Assembly: GCF_021647475.1 (NCBI RefSeq)
Contig: NZ_JAKIUR010000009.1
Span: forward strand, 11,511-75,510
Reading direction: 5' to 3'
DNA: 64,000 nucleotides
Source: Lutibacter sp.
Lineage (GTDB): Bacteria > Bacteroidota > Bacteroidia > Flavobacteriales > Flavobacteriaceae
In this document: one piece after another, positions 16,991 through 25,708 of the stretch
How the letters are laid out: each line of letters starts with the position of its first letter
Numbering within the stretch: the first letter of the stretch is position 1
The notes under the pieces: generated by a model
Told to the model about the DNA's origin: nothing
The model's input: the letters and a program-made list of their open reading frames with translations, nothing else
Databases searched by the model: none
Translations under genes and position numbers: made by a program

Positions 16991-18616
16991 ATGAAAATAA
17001 AACTACTATCCTTTTTTTTTCTAATAGTAAGCAATATTCTTTTAGGCCAAACCATTGAAGATGCTTGGGTTTATTTTAATGATAAACCAAACGAAAGCAC
17101 CTATTTAGCGTCACCAATAGCAATGCTTACCCAACGCTCAATTGATAGAAGAACACGTTACAATATTCCTTTTGACAGTAAAGACGTTCCTGTTGAATTA
17201 TCCTACATAAATCAAATTAAAAGCCAAGCAGGTATTACGGTTTTAGCTAAATCTAAATGGTTAAACGCCTTGCATATTCAAGGAACACAAGTCGATATCA
17301 ATAATTTGTTAAATCTAACTTTTGTTGCTTCAATTGATTTTGCTGATAAATCTTTAAATGCAGGAGGAAAGAGATTATTAAAAAATAAAATAGTTCAAAA
17401 AACTGACAAATTAGATTTTACTACTAATTTTAATTATGGAAATGCAACCAATCAAATTCAAATGATAAAAGGAGACGTGTTGCATCAAAATAATTTTACA
17501 GGTCAAGGAATGGAAATTGCTATTATTGATGCAGGTTTTCCAAATGTAGATACGTATGCAGCTTTTCAACGAATTAGAGACAATAATCAAATTTTAGGAG
17601 GTTATGATTTTGTAAATAGAAGTACTAATTTTTATACAGGTCATTATCACGGAATGGCAGTTTTATCAACTATTGCTGGTTATGTTGACAATCAGTTTGT
17701 GGGTACTGCACCAGATGCTAAATTCTATTTATTTATATCAGAAGATGATTCTCAAGAAACCCCTTTAGAAGAAAGTTTGTGGGTTGAAGCTGCTGAAAAA
17801 GCAGATAGTTTAGGCGTTGATGTGATTAATACTTCTTTAGGTTATACTACTTTTGACAATCCAAATTATAATTATACGTATAGCGATATGGATGGCAAAA
17901 CTACATTTATTTCTCGTGGTGCTGAAATTGCTTTTTCCAGAGGAATGATATTGGTAAATGCTGCAGGAAATGAAGGAAGTAGTAGTTGGCATTATATTAG
18001 TGCACCAGCAGATGCTACTTCGGTTTTAAGTATTGGAGCAGTAGATGCTACAGGTACTATTGCTAGTTTTAGCTCATTTGGACCAACTTCTGATGGTAGA
18101 ATTAAACCTGATGTTGATGCTCAAGGAGCTAATGTTTACATTATTAGTAATACAGGAAGTATTGCCACTTCTAACGGAACTTCGTTTGCTTCTCCAATAA
18201 TGACAGGAGCAATTACTTGTTTATGGGAGGCATTTCCTCAAAAAACAAATGCTGAAATTATTCAAAGGGTAAAAGAATCAGGTAGTTTATATTCAAGTCC
18301 AACTGCACAAGAAGGTTATGGAATTCCAAATTTTGAGTCGGTTTATAATATTCTAAATATTGAACAATTAGAGAATGAAACTGACAACCCAACTATTTTT
18401 CCTAATCCAATAAAAGATAATATCAATTTTAAATTTCCTAAAAACTCTGATAAAATTGAAATTACTATTGTGAATTTGTTAGGAAAAACCATGGTGCATC
18501 AATTGATTTTTAAAGGAAGGCCTGTTATGAATATTTCCTATTTATCAACAGGATTGTATATGATGCAATTATCATATAATAATAAAGTAACCACTATAAA
18601 AATGCTTAAAAATTAA
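16991..18616 (+). CDS. Secreted S8 subtilisin-like peptidase with T9SS sorting domain
   Basis: This 541-residue protein has a signal peptide (cleaved near LLGQ), a propeptide region (about 20-155), an S8 catalytic domain with D180 (IIDAGFP), H220 (YHGMAV) and S398 (NGTSFASP), and a C-terminal type A sorting domain (about 465-541, starting FPNPIKDN and ending with KMLKN). Export would be by Sec then the type IX system, with removal of the C-terminal domain at the surface. The triad is complete, so it is probably an active protease. Its stop overlaps the next ATG (TAATG). Confidence 0.93.
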   Translation: MKIKLLSFFFLIVSNILLGQTIEDAWVYFNDKPNESTYLASPIAMLTQRSIDRRTRYNIPFDSKDVPVELSYINQIKSQAGITVLAKSKWLNALHIQGTQVDINNLLNLTFVASIDFADKSLNAGGKRLLKNKIVQKTDKLDFTTNFNYGNATNQIQMIKGDVLHQNNFTGQGMEIAIIDAGFPNVDTYAAFQRIRDNNQILGGYDFVNRSTNFYTGHYHGMAVLSTIAGYVDNQFVGTAPDAKFYLFISEDDSQETPLEESLWVEAAEKADSLGVDVINTSLGYTTFDNPNYNYTYSDMDGKTTFISRGAEIAFSRGMILVNAAGNEGSSSWHYISAPADATSVLSIGAVDATGTIASFSSFGPTSDGRIKPDVDAQGANVYIISNTGSIATSNGTSFASPIMTGAITCLWEAFPQKTNAEIIQRVKESGSLYSSPTAQEGYGIPNFESVYNILNIEQLENETDNPTIFPNPIKDNINFKFPKNSDKIEITIVNLLGKTMVHQLIFKGRPVMNISYLSTGLYMMQLSYNNKVTTIKMLKN

Positions 18617-19563
18617 TGAAAAATAGAATTACTGAATTATTTCAAATTAAGTATCCATTAATTCAAGCAGGAATGATTTGGAATAGTGGTTGGAAATTAG
18701 CTTCAGCGGTTAGTAATGCAGGAGGATTAGGGTTAATAGGTGCAGGTTCCATGTATCCTGGAGTATTAAAAGAGCATATTAAAAAATGTAAAAAAGCTAC
18801 TAGCAAACCTTTTGGAGTTAATGTTCCTATGTTATATCCAAATGTTGAAAAAATAATGCAAATAATTGTAGATGAAGGAGTTAAAATAGTATTTACCTCT
18901 GCAGGAAATCCAAAAACCTGGACTCCTTTTTTACAGAAACACGGCGTTAAAGTGGTACACGTAGTAAGTAGTGTAAAATTTGCTGTAAAATCAGAATTAG
19001 CTGGTGTGGATGCAGTTGTTGCTGAAGGATTTGAAGCGGGCGGACATAATGGACGAGAAGAAACAACCACTTTTACGTTAATTCCTATGGTAAAAGAAAA
19101 GTTGCAAATTCCTTTAATTGCAGCAGGTGGAATTGCCACAGGAAGAGGAATGTTAGCTGCAATGGTTTTAGGTGCTGATGCAGTTCAAATTGGAAGTAGA
19201 TTTGTAGCAAGTAATGAAGCTTCATCTCATATTAACTTTAAAAATGAAGTTGTTAAAGCAGAAGATGGAGATACCCATTTAACCTTAAAGGAATTAGCTC
19301 CGGTTCGTTTAATTAAAAATAAATTTTATACTGAATTGCAAAGTTTGTATCAACAAAATCCAACTATTGAACAACTTAAAGAAAAATTAGGAAGAGCAAG
19401 AGCTAAAAAAGGAATGTTTGAAGGAAATTTAGAAGATGGAGAATTAGAAATAGGTCAAGTTGCCGGATTAATTCACAACATAAAACCAGCTACAGAAATT
19501 GTTAATGAGATAATTACAGAGTTTAAAGAAGTTAAACAAACTTTTAATCAACCGTTGTTTTAA
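18616..19563 (+). CDS. NAD(P)H-dependent flavin oxidoreductase / nitronate monooxygenase-like
   Basis: This 315-residue TIM-barrel FMN enzyme of the 2-nitropropane dioxygenase family has the N-terminal FQIKYPLIQAGM, the glycine-rich VAEGFEAGGHNGRE with the family histidine, and the phosphate-binding AAGGIATGRG and GADAVQIGSRF. It may oxidise nitronates or act as an enoyl-ACP-type reductase; these cannot be separated by eye. It is translationally coupled to the subtilase by a one-base overlap although the functions look unrelated. Confidence 0.88.
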   Translation: MKNRITELFQIKYPLIQAGMIWNSGWKLASAVSNAGGLGLIGAGSMYPGVLKEHIKKCKKATSKPFGVNVPMLYPNVEKIMQIIVDEGVKIVFTSAGNPKTWTPFLQKHGVKVVHVVSSVKFAVKSELAGVDAVVAEGFEAGGHNGREETTTFTLIPMVKEKLQIPLIAAGGIATGRGMLAAMVLGADAVQIGSRFVASNEASSHINFKNEVVKAEDGDTHLTLKELAPVRLIKNKFYTELQSLYQQNPTIEQLKEKLGRARAKKGMFEGNLEDGELEIGQVAGLIHNIKPATEIVNEIITEFKEVKQTFNQPLF

Positions 19564-19574
19564 GAAAATAAAGA

Positions 19575-19829
19575 TTATTTATTTTTATCAATTTGCTTTT
19601 TTGGAGGCATTGGTCCACGTAAATGTATCACCAATCCGTTTAAAAAATTACGTAAAATTTGGTCGCCACATTCCATATATTTTGGATGATCTTCACTTCT
19701 AAATAGTGCTCCTAATTCACTTTTTGAAATATTAAAATCTACTAACTTGCAAATTTTAACAATATCATCATCTCTTAATTTAAGTGCAACTCTAAGTTTT
19801 TTTAATATATCATTATTTGTTAATCCCAT
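19575..19829 (-). CDS. DUF1456 protein, single-domain form
   Basis: This 84-residue protein matches one DUF1456 (YehS) domain: NNDILKKLRVALKLRDDDIVKI near the start and ILRNFLNGLVIHLRG near the end. E. coli YehS has two such domains in about 156 residues, so this is a half-length form, which I recall in Bacteroidota. The function is unknown. It ends 11 bases from the convergent nitronate monooxygenase-like gene. Confidence 0.8.
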   Translation of the reverse strand: MGLTNNDILKKLRVALKLRDDDIVKICKLVDFNISKSELGALFRSEDHPKYMECGDQILRNFLNGLVIHLRGPMPPKKQIDKNK

Positions 19830-19883
19830 AAGGCAAAGGTAGCGTATTTTAAAAGGTAATTAAAATAATAAGAGCCTTTAAAT

Positions 19884-20264
19884 TTACTTTGAAAAAATAA
19901 ATTTAAAAGCAATAATTAACATTATAAAACCAAATATTTTTTTTAATAAATTTTGATTTACATGTAAAGCAATTTTGGAACCAAAATAGCCGCCAATAAC
20001 AAACATAGCAGAAACTACTAAAATTATTTTCCAATTAATTATTTCTCCGCCAGCTTTATAATAATTATAAACCGCTAATGATGTTACTGGAGGAAGCATT
20101 ACGGCTAAACTTAAACCTTGTGAGTTGTATTGATTTAAACCTAATAATAATATAAATAAAGGTACCATTATTACGCCACCTCCAATGCCAATTAAACCAC
20201 TTAATAAACCTGCTATTAATCCTATTATAATTAGTAAAATAATTGTTGAAATTGTCATTTTCAT
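19884..20264 (-). CDS. TauE/SafE family membrane protein, half-size
   Basis: This 126-residue protein has four hydrophobic segments and one copy of the TauE/SafE repeat, with GLIAGLLSGLIGIGGGVIMVPL near the N-terminus. Full TauE proteins carry two repeats in about 250 residues, so it would need to dimerise. The family exports sulfite, sulfoacetate or related anions; the substrate is unknown. Its ATG overlaps the stop of the lytic transglycosylase gene by four bases (ATGA). Confidence 0.85.
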   Translation of the reverse strand: MKMTISTIILLIIIGLIAGLLSGLIGIGGGVIMVPLFILLLGLNQYNSQGLSLAVMLPPVTSLAVYNYYKAGGEIINWKIILVVSAMFVIGGYFGSKIALHVNQNLLKKIFGFIMLIIAFKFIFSK

Positions 20265-21175
20265 AATATTTTTATTGGTATTTTAATACTGTATTCTTTT
20301 TTTGTTTTATTATTTAATTTGTTTTCACGCAACCATGGATTGTATAATTTTAAAGTTTTGTAATTAATCCCTAAGTCTTTTGAAAATCTGGCAATATTTG
20401 TAATTACGGTATCAACTTTTATGGTTTTTGTAGGTTCTAAATTATATAAATCAGATGTTTCAAAAATGAAACCATACTTTTTTGGATGAGTTAAAATTTC
20501 TTTGACCGCTACAATTCTTGGTACATATCGTTTAGTTTCATCACCTACCAATAAATCGTAATACGATTTTACTTGTTGAGTTTCTAATTTTTTACTAATT
20601 CCTTTAATTCCAGCATTATACGCAGCAGCTGCTAAGGTCCAAGTTCCGAATTTTATGCGTGCTTCTTTTAAATAATTACAAGCAGCCTGGGTTGCCAATT
20701 CCAAATTATAGCGTTCATCAACGTTATCATTTACTTCTAATCCATTTTCTTTAGCTGTATTTTTTAATAACTGCCAAAATCCTCTTGCTCCAGCAGGGGA
20801 AGTAACATTCATCAATCCACTTTCAATTACCGCTAAATATTTAAAATCATCAGGAATGCCATTCTTTTTTAAAATAGGTTCAATTATAGGGAAATATTTA
20901 TGAGTTCGTTTAAAAAATAATAATCCGTTAGATTGCCAATAGGTGTTGACCAATAATTCGCGATCAATACGTTCTTTAATATCTTGTTTTTCTAACGGAA
21001 TTCGCTCTCCAGCAAACGATAAATTTTTAGGAATTTTAAGTGCTTTAATTTTATAGAATTCACTAGTACTTATATCACTCTCATTATTTGTTTTGCTTTT
21101 TTTGGATGCAAAAATTAATAAGGAACTTACTAATATAATTGCTACTAGGCTTAAAATTTTGACTTCATTTTTCAT
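20261..21175 (-). CDS. Lytic murein transglycosylase (MltD-like)
   Basis: This 304-residue protein has an N-terminal membrane anchor or signal (about 8-24), then an SLT domain with catalytic E118 in AVIESGLMN, SPAGARGFWQ, and AAAAYNAGIKG, all typical of family 1 transglycosylases. The C-terminal 60 residues look like a weak LysM-type tail (LGINYKTLKLYNPWL). It cleaves peptidoglycan to 1,6-anhydromuropeptides in the periplasm. It overlaps the half TauE gene by four bases. Confidence 0.9.
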   Translation of the reverse strand: MKNEVKILSLVAIILVSSLLIFASKKSKTNNESDISTSEFYKIKALKIPKNLSFAGERIPLEKQDIKERIDRELLVNTYWQSNGLLFFKRTHKYFPIIEPILKKNGIPDDFKYLAVIESGLMNVTSPAGARGFWQLLKNTAKENGLEVNDNVDERYNLELATQAACNYLKEARIKFGTWTLAAAAYNAGIKGISKKLETQQVKSYYDLLVGDETKRYVPRIVAVKEILTHPKKYGFIFETSDLYNLEPTKTIKVDTVITNIARFSKDLGINYKTLKLYNPWLRENKLNNKTKKEYSIKIPIKIL

Positions 21176-21246
21176 AATTTTTCATATTTGTTAGCTTAAA
21201 ATACAAATTAAATTGAAAATTTCGGAAAAAACATTAATTATTAGAA

Positions 21247-21906
21247 CTAAATATTTTCTAAGATAATTTTAGAGATGGTTTTGGCTTTATAAATAATCAT
21301 AGCATGTGTTCCATTTTTAACCGGAATACAGTTTTTAATATTTTTAATTGGAAATATTTTATCTGAAGTTCCATGAATATGAAGTATATTTTTGGAAGTT
21401 GTAGTTGGGTCCCAATTTAGTACATTATATAAAGCCCAGTTTAAGTAATTTTCATCTCTAACAGATAAATATCTCTTATACAATTCAATTCTTTTTATAG
21501 CATAATTACCGAAAGCATATTCAGAAAAAGTTTCTAAATTATTTAATATTTTAAGTGGAAAAAGTTTATAAGCTTTTGTTTTTTGTAAAAATTTTAATCG
21601 TTTTGGAAATTCATCTAAATTTTTAATACTAGAAATAAGTATTATTTTTTTAACAGAAAGGAATTTACTCATTTCTTGAACCATAATTCCACCAAATGAT
21701 ACGCCAACTAAAATCACATTTTTATGAGTAACTAAATCAGCCATTCTTTGGGCATAGTTTTGTAACGATTCTTTATTGGATAATGGAAGTAACCATTCTA
21801 AATAATGACATTCAAATTCAGCATTTGGGAGTTTTATAAATTCATAAATTTTTGAACTGGCTCCTAATCCAGGAATAAAATAAATATGTGTTTTATTAGT
21901 AGTCAT
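21247..21906 (-). CDS. Alpha/beta hydrolase
   Basis: This 219-residue protein has the alpha/beta hydrolase layout: the oxyanion-region YFIPGLGASS, the nucleophile elbow GVSFGG (S70), an acidic residue in HGTSDKIFP, and a C-terminal His in NGTHAMI. The substrate is unknown. Its ATG overlaps the stop of the MarC gene by one base, so the two are cotranscribed. Confidence 0.82.
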   Translation of the reverse strand: MTTNKTHIYFIPGLGASSKIYEFIKLPNAEFECHYLEWLLPLSNKESLQNYAQRMADLVTHKNVILVGVSFGGIMVQEMSKFLSVKKIILISSIKNLDEFPKRLKFLQKTKAYKLFPLKILNNLETFSEYAFGNYAIKRIELYKRYLSVRDENYLNWALYNVLNWDPTTTSKNILHIHGTSDKIFPIKNIKNCIPVKNGTHAMIIYKAKTISKIILENI

Positions 21907-22547
21907 TATTGGTGTAACATACTTAAAACTATTGGTTTTAAACCACTAAAGAAAAATTCTACGGCAATTACCATTACAATTAATCCCATTAAACGCATCA
22001 TTACTTTATTACCTGTTTCGCCAAGTTTATCGGTTATTTTACTTGCACCAATTAGAATTAAATAAGTAATAAAAAGTACTAAGGCAATTACTATAATTAA
22101 TACTGTTTTTTGAGTGTAATTGTGAGCGTCTTCCATTAAAATAATAGCATTGGTAATGGCTCCAGGTCCGCAAATCATAGGTATAGCCAAGGGTGTCACG
22201 GAGATGTCATCTACATAAGCATCAATTTTTTCTTCGTCATCAGTATGTTTAATATGTCCTAAACGAGCTTGAAGCATATCCCAACCCATGGTAAAGAAAA
22301 TAACGCCACCAACTATTCGAAAACTATTAACAGATATCCCGAAAAAATTAAATAAAATATGACCAGAAAAAGCAAAGGCTACAATAGTAAAAAATGCAAT
22401 TAAAGTAGCTTTTTTTGCCGTTTGTTTTTTTCGCTGTTTGCTTAATGTAGCTGTCATGGTCATAAAAATTGGCATGGTTCCTAGCGGATTTATCAAGGTG
22501 AAAAATGAAGTAAAAACCAATAACGCAAAAGTGTATAATTCAATCAA
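21906..22547 (-). CDS. MarC family integral membrane protein
   Basis: This 213-residue protein has six hydrophobic segments and the MarC motifs FFTLINPLGTMPIFM near the N-terminus and TPLAIPMICGPGAIT in the middle. The physiological role of the family is not settled; a link to multiple antibiotic resistance was proposed from its locus in E. coli but not upheld. It is the first gene of a two-gene unit with the hydrolase. Confidence 0.92.
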   Translation of the reverse strand: MIELYTFALLVFTSFFTLINPLGTMPIFMTMTATLSKQRKKQTAKKATLIAFFTIVAFAFSGHILFNFFGISVNSFRIVGGVIFFTMGWDMLQARLGHIKHTDDEEKIDAYVDDISVTPLAIPMICGPGAITNAIILMEDAHNYTQKTVLIIVIALVLFITYLILIGASKITDKLGETGNKVMMRLMGLIVMVIAVEFFFSGLKPIVLSMLHQ

Positions 22548-22566
22548 AGTATTTTAAATTAAAATA

Positions 22567-23901
22567 TTAAACAAAAGATGGAGTTTTAATCCAATTAAAA
22601 CGTACTATGCCGTCATCATCAATATGAGTTAGCTTAATTTTATGTAGCGTATTTACCAATTCTGGATTCCAAGGTGCTTTAACTTTTACGTAATTTTCTG
22701 TAAATCCTTGAATAAATCCATTTTTATTATCACTTTCAAATAAAACCGTAAGCTCATTATTCAGCTGACTTTCATAGAAAGCTCTTCGTTTTTTTACAGA
22801 TAAACCACGTAACATTTTACTTCTTTTATGGCGAATTTCTAGCGGAACAACTTCATCCATAGTAATTGCTTCAGTATTTGGTCTTTCTGAATAGGTAAAA
22901 ACGTGCAGATAAGAAATATTTAATTCATTTAAATAATTGTAAGTTTCTAAAAAAAGTTCATCAGTTTCCCCAGGAAAACCAACAATTACATCAACTCCAA
23001 TACAAGCATTTGGCATTAATTTTTTAATAGATTGTACTCTGTTGGTGTAGGTTTCACGTAAATACCTGCGTTTCATTAATTTAAGCAATTTATTACTTCC
23101 GCTTTGTAAAGGAATATGAAAATGAGGTACAAAACTATTTGAACTTGCTACAAATTCAATGGTTTTATTAGTTAGTAAATTGGGTTCAATAGATGAAATT
23201 CGTAGCCTATGAATGCCTGCAACTTTATCTAAGGCTTGCACTAATTCAAAAAAAGTATGTTCGTGTTTTTTATCTCCAAATTCTCCTTTACCATAATCGC
23301 CAATATTAACTCCCGTTAACACAATTTCCTTAATTCCTTTTTCAGAAATATCTTTTGCATTTTGTAATACATTTTCTAAAGTATCACTTCTTGAAATTCC
23401 ACGAGCTAATGGAATGGTACAATACGTACATTTATAATCGCAACCATCTTGAACTTTTAAGAAAGCACGAGTTCTATCACCAAAAGAATAAGAACTTTCG
23501 TAGAAATTGGCTTCTTCAATTTCACAGGAATGTATTTCACCTAAATCATTTTTTGATAAATCATTAATATAATCGGTAACTTTAAATTTTTCGGTAGCAC
23601 CAAGCACTAAATCGACACCATCAACTGCGGCTAATGCTGACGGTTTTAACTGAGCATAGCAACCAATGGCAATTAAAAAAGCGTTTTCATTTTGTTTTAA
23701 AGCTGATTTAACAATGGTTTTAAAACGTTTATCAGCATTATCGGTTACAGAACATGTATTAATTACGTAAATATCTGCTTTTTCGCTAAAATCCACTCGT
23801 TCAAATCCTTCACTTTGAAAATTTCTAGCAATGGTAGAGGTTTCCGAAAAATTTAATTTACATCCTAAGGTGTAAAATGCCACTTTTTTTTGTGCGTTCA
23901 T
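22567..23901 (-). CDS. mtaB: tRNA t6A37 methylthiotransferase
   Basis: This 444-residue radical SAM enzyme methylthiolates t6A37 to ms2t6A. It has an N-terminal UPF0004 domain (start YTLGCKLNFSET; cysteines at the [4Fe-4S] site include CSVTDNAD and GCYAQ), the radical SAM motif CDYKCTYC near residue 150, and a C-terminal TRAM-like domain. GCKxNxxE and the Bacteroidota length match MtaB rather than MiaB or RimO. A TACTTTTG box lies at 23922-23929 upstream. Confidence 0.92.
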   Translation of the reverse strand: MNAQKKVAFYTLGCKLNFSETSTIARNFQSEGFERVDFSEKADIYVINTCSVTDNADKRFKTIVKSALKQNENAFLIAIGCYAQLKPSALAAVDGVDLVLGATEKFKVTDYINDLSKNDLGEIHSCEIEEANFYESSYSFGDRTRAFLKVQDGCDYKCTYCTIPLARGISRSDTLENVLQNAKDISEKGIKEIVLTGVNIGDYGKGEFGDKKHEHTFFELVQALDKVAGIHRLRISSIEPNLLTNKTIEFVASSNSFVPHFHIPLQSGSNKLLKLMKRRYLRETYTNRVQSIKKLMPNACIGVDVIVGFPGETDELFLETYNYLNELNISYLHVFTYSERPNTEAITMDEVVPLEIRHKRSKMLRGLSVKKRRAFYESQLNNELTVLFESDNKNGFIQGFTENYVKVKAPWNPELVNTLHKIKLTHIDDDGIVRFNWIKTPSFV

Positions 23902-23921
23902 TCTTGTACATTTATCGGGTG

Positions 23922-23929
23922 CAAAAGTA
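23922..23929 (-). promoter_or_regulatory. -7 promoter box of mtaB
   Basis: TACTTTTG on the minus strand fits TAnnTTTG and lies 20 bases before the mtaB start. No -33 TTG is clear. Confidence 0.4.
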
Positions 23930-23949
23930 CAGAATTTTATTTTTATAAT

Positions 23950-24051
23950 ATGATTTCAAAAACGCCAAAACTACCTTATTATGCCGTTATTTTTACTTCA
24001 ATAAAAAATAAAGAAGATAAAAACTATAATTTAATGTCTAAAAAGATGATT
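23950..24051 (+). pseudogene. 5' remnant of an antibiotic biosynthesis monooxygenase-like gene
   Basis: From an ATG at 23950 the frame reads ISKTPKLPYYAVIFTSI and then NYNLMSKKM, which matches the N-terminus of ABM-type monooxygenases as I recall it (a start like TPKPPYYAVIFTS). The rest of that gene is absent; the frame instead runs on into the signal peptide of the downstream lipoprotein. This looks like an internal deletion that joined two genes in frame. A direct search with these 34 residues would settle it. Confidence 0.55.
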
Positions 24052-25656
24052 ATGAGATTGAAAAATAGCAGTATTTTTTTTGTATTAATGTTGCTTTTGA
24101 TTTCTTGTAATTCAAATCAGAAAAAGCAGAATGATAATTTAGTTTTTAGATACAATGAGCATGCAAATGTTTCATCTTTAGATCCTGCTTTTGCTAAGAA
24201 TCAAGCAAATATTTGGGCGGTAAATCAATTGTTTAGCGGATTGGTTCAATTGGATGACAGCTTGCATGTACAACCAGATATAGCTAAAAAATGGACTATT
24301 TCAGGCGATGGAAAAACCTATATTTTTACCTTAAGAAATGATGTTAAATTTCATAAAGATATTTTGTTTGGAAAAGATAGTACCAGAATTGTAAAAGCAC
24401 AAGATTTTAAATATAGTTTTAATAGATTATTGGATGCAAAAGTTGCTTCACCAGGAAAATGGGTGTTGAAAAATGTGGCAAGTTTTAAAGCTGAAAATGA
24501 TTCTACTTTTAGCATACAGCTAAAAAAAGAATTTCCGCCTTTTTTGGGTTTGCTTTCTATGAAATACTGTTCCGTTGTACCCAAAGAAATTGTAGATTAT
24601 TATGGAACGGATTTTCGTTCACATCCAATTGGTACAGGTCCTTTTAAATTTAAATTATGGGTGGAAAATACCAAATTAGTGTTGCGAAAAAATAAAAACT
24701 ATTATGAAAAAGAAAACAATGTGCAATTACCTTATTTAGAAGCTATTGCAATTACTTTTTTGCCAGACAAACAAAGTGAATTTTTACAATTTATTCAAGG
24801 AAATCTAGATTTTTTAAATAGTATTGATCCATCGTATAAAGATGATATTTTAACCGATAATGGATTGTTAAAACAGAAATATGTTAATACGGTAAATATG
24901 GTTAAAGGTGCTTATTTAAATACTGAATATTTAGGATTTTTAATGGATAAAAAGGAATCTGTAACTAACTCAGAATTAATTAGAAAAGCTATTAATTATG
25001 GATTTGATAGAGTTAAAATGATTAAATTTCTAAGAAACGGAATTGGAATGCCGGCTGTTAATGGTTTTATTCCTAAGGGTTTGCCATCATTTAATGATGC
25101 TAAAGGATATACTTATCAACCTGAAAAAGCAAAGGCATTAATTGAAAACTATAAATTAAATTCAGGAAATAATTATCCTAAAATTACCATAACCACTAAT
25201 AGCCAATATGTAGATTTATGTGAATATATTCAACGTGAATTACAGAATATTGGATTAGAAGTTGCTATTGATGTGGTTCCACCTTCAACATTAAGGCAAA
25301 GTAAAGCAAATGGTAAATTAAGTGTTTTTAGAGCGAGTTGGATTGCCGATTATCCTGATGCTGAAAATTATTTATCGCTTTTTTATAGTAAAAATTTTGC
25401 ACCTAACGGTCCAAATTATACGCATTTTAAAAATGCCGAATTTGATGAAATGTTTGAAAAATCTTTTACAATTACTAACAGACAAGAACGAAATAAAATT
25501 TATCAACAAATGGATAGCTTGGTTATTGCAAAAGCTCCTGTTGTTCCTCTTTATTATGATGAAGTAATACGATTTGCTCAAAAAAATGTGATAGGACTAG
25601 GAATTAATCCTATTAATTTATTGAACTTGAAAAGAGTTAGGAAAGTAGCCAATTAA
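24052..25656 (+). CDS. Peptide ABC transporter substrate-binding lipoprotein (SBP family 5)
   Basis: The protein from ATG 24052 is 534 residues. It has a lipoprotein signal with lipobox LISC (about residue 21), and an SBP_bac_5 fold with PDIAKKWTISGDGKTYIFTLR, PIGTGPFK and ASWIADYPDAENYL, as in DppA/OppA. The frame is open back to 23890, but the part before 24052 resembles an unrelated gene remnant, and a lipoprotein signal needs the later start. An alternative start at 24046 adds two residues. No permease or ATPase gene is nearby. It would bind oligopeptides outside the inner membrane, or serve as an orphan binding protein. Confidence 0.88.
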   Translation: MRLKNSSIFFVLMLLLISCNSNQKKQNDNLVFRYNEHANVSSLDPAFAKNQANIWAVNQLFSGLVQLDDSLHVQPDIAKKWTISGDGKTYIFTLRNDVKFHKDILFGKDSTRIVKAQDFKYSFNRLLDAKVASPGKWVLKNVASFKAENDSTFSIQLKKEFPPFLGLLSMKYCSVVPKEIVDYYGTDFRSHPIGTGPFKFKLWVENTKLVLRKNKNYYEKENNVQLPYLEAIAITFLPDKQSEFLQFIQGNLDFLNSIDPSYKDDILTDNGLLKQKYVNTVNMVKGAYLNTEYLGFLMDKKESVTNSELIRKAINYGFDRVKMIKFLRNGIGMPAVNGFIPKGLPSFNDAKGYTYQPEKAKALIENYKLNSGNNYPKITITTNSQYVDLCEYIQRELQNIGLEVAIDVVPPSTLRQSKANGKLSVFRASWIADYPDAENYLSLFYSKNFAPNGPNYTHFKNAEFDEMFEKSFTITNRQERNKIYQQMDSLVIAKAPVVPLYYDEVIRFAQKNVIGLGINPINLLNLKRVRKVAN

Positions 25657-25708
25657 ATAGTTTACTTAAGAATTTTACGTTTGTAAATTTAAGAAAATTA
25701 GAATGCTA

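Noticed and set aside
23890..23949. Extended start of the lipoprotein at 23890
   Set aside because: It overlaps the mtaB start and its promoter, and would place more than 50 residues before the lipoprotein signal.
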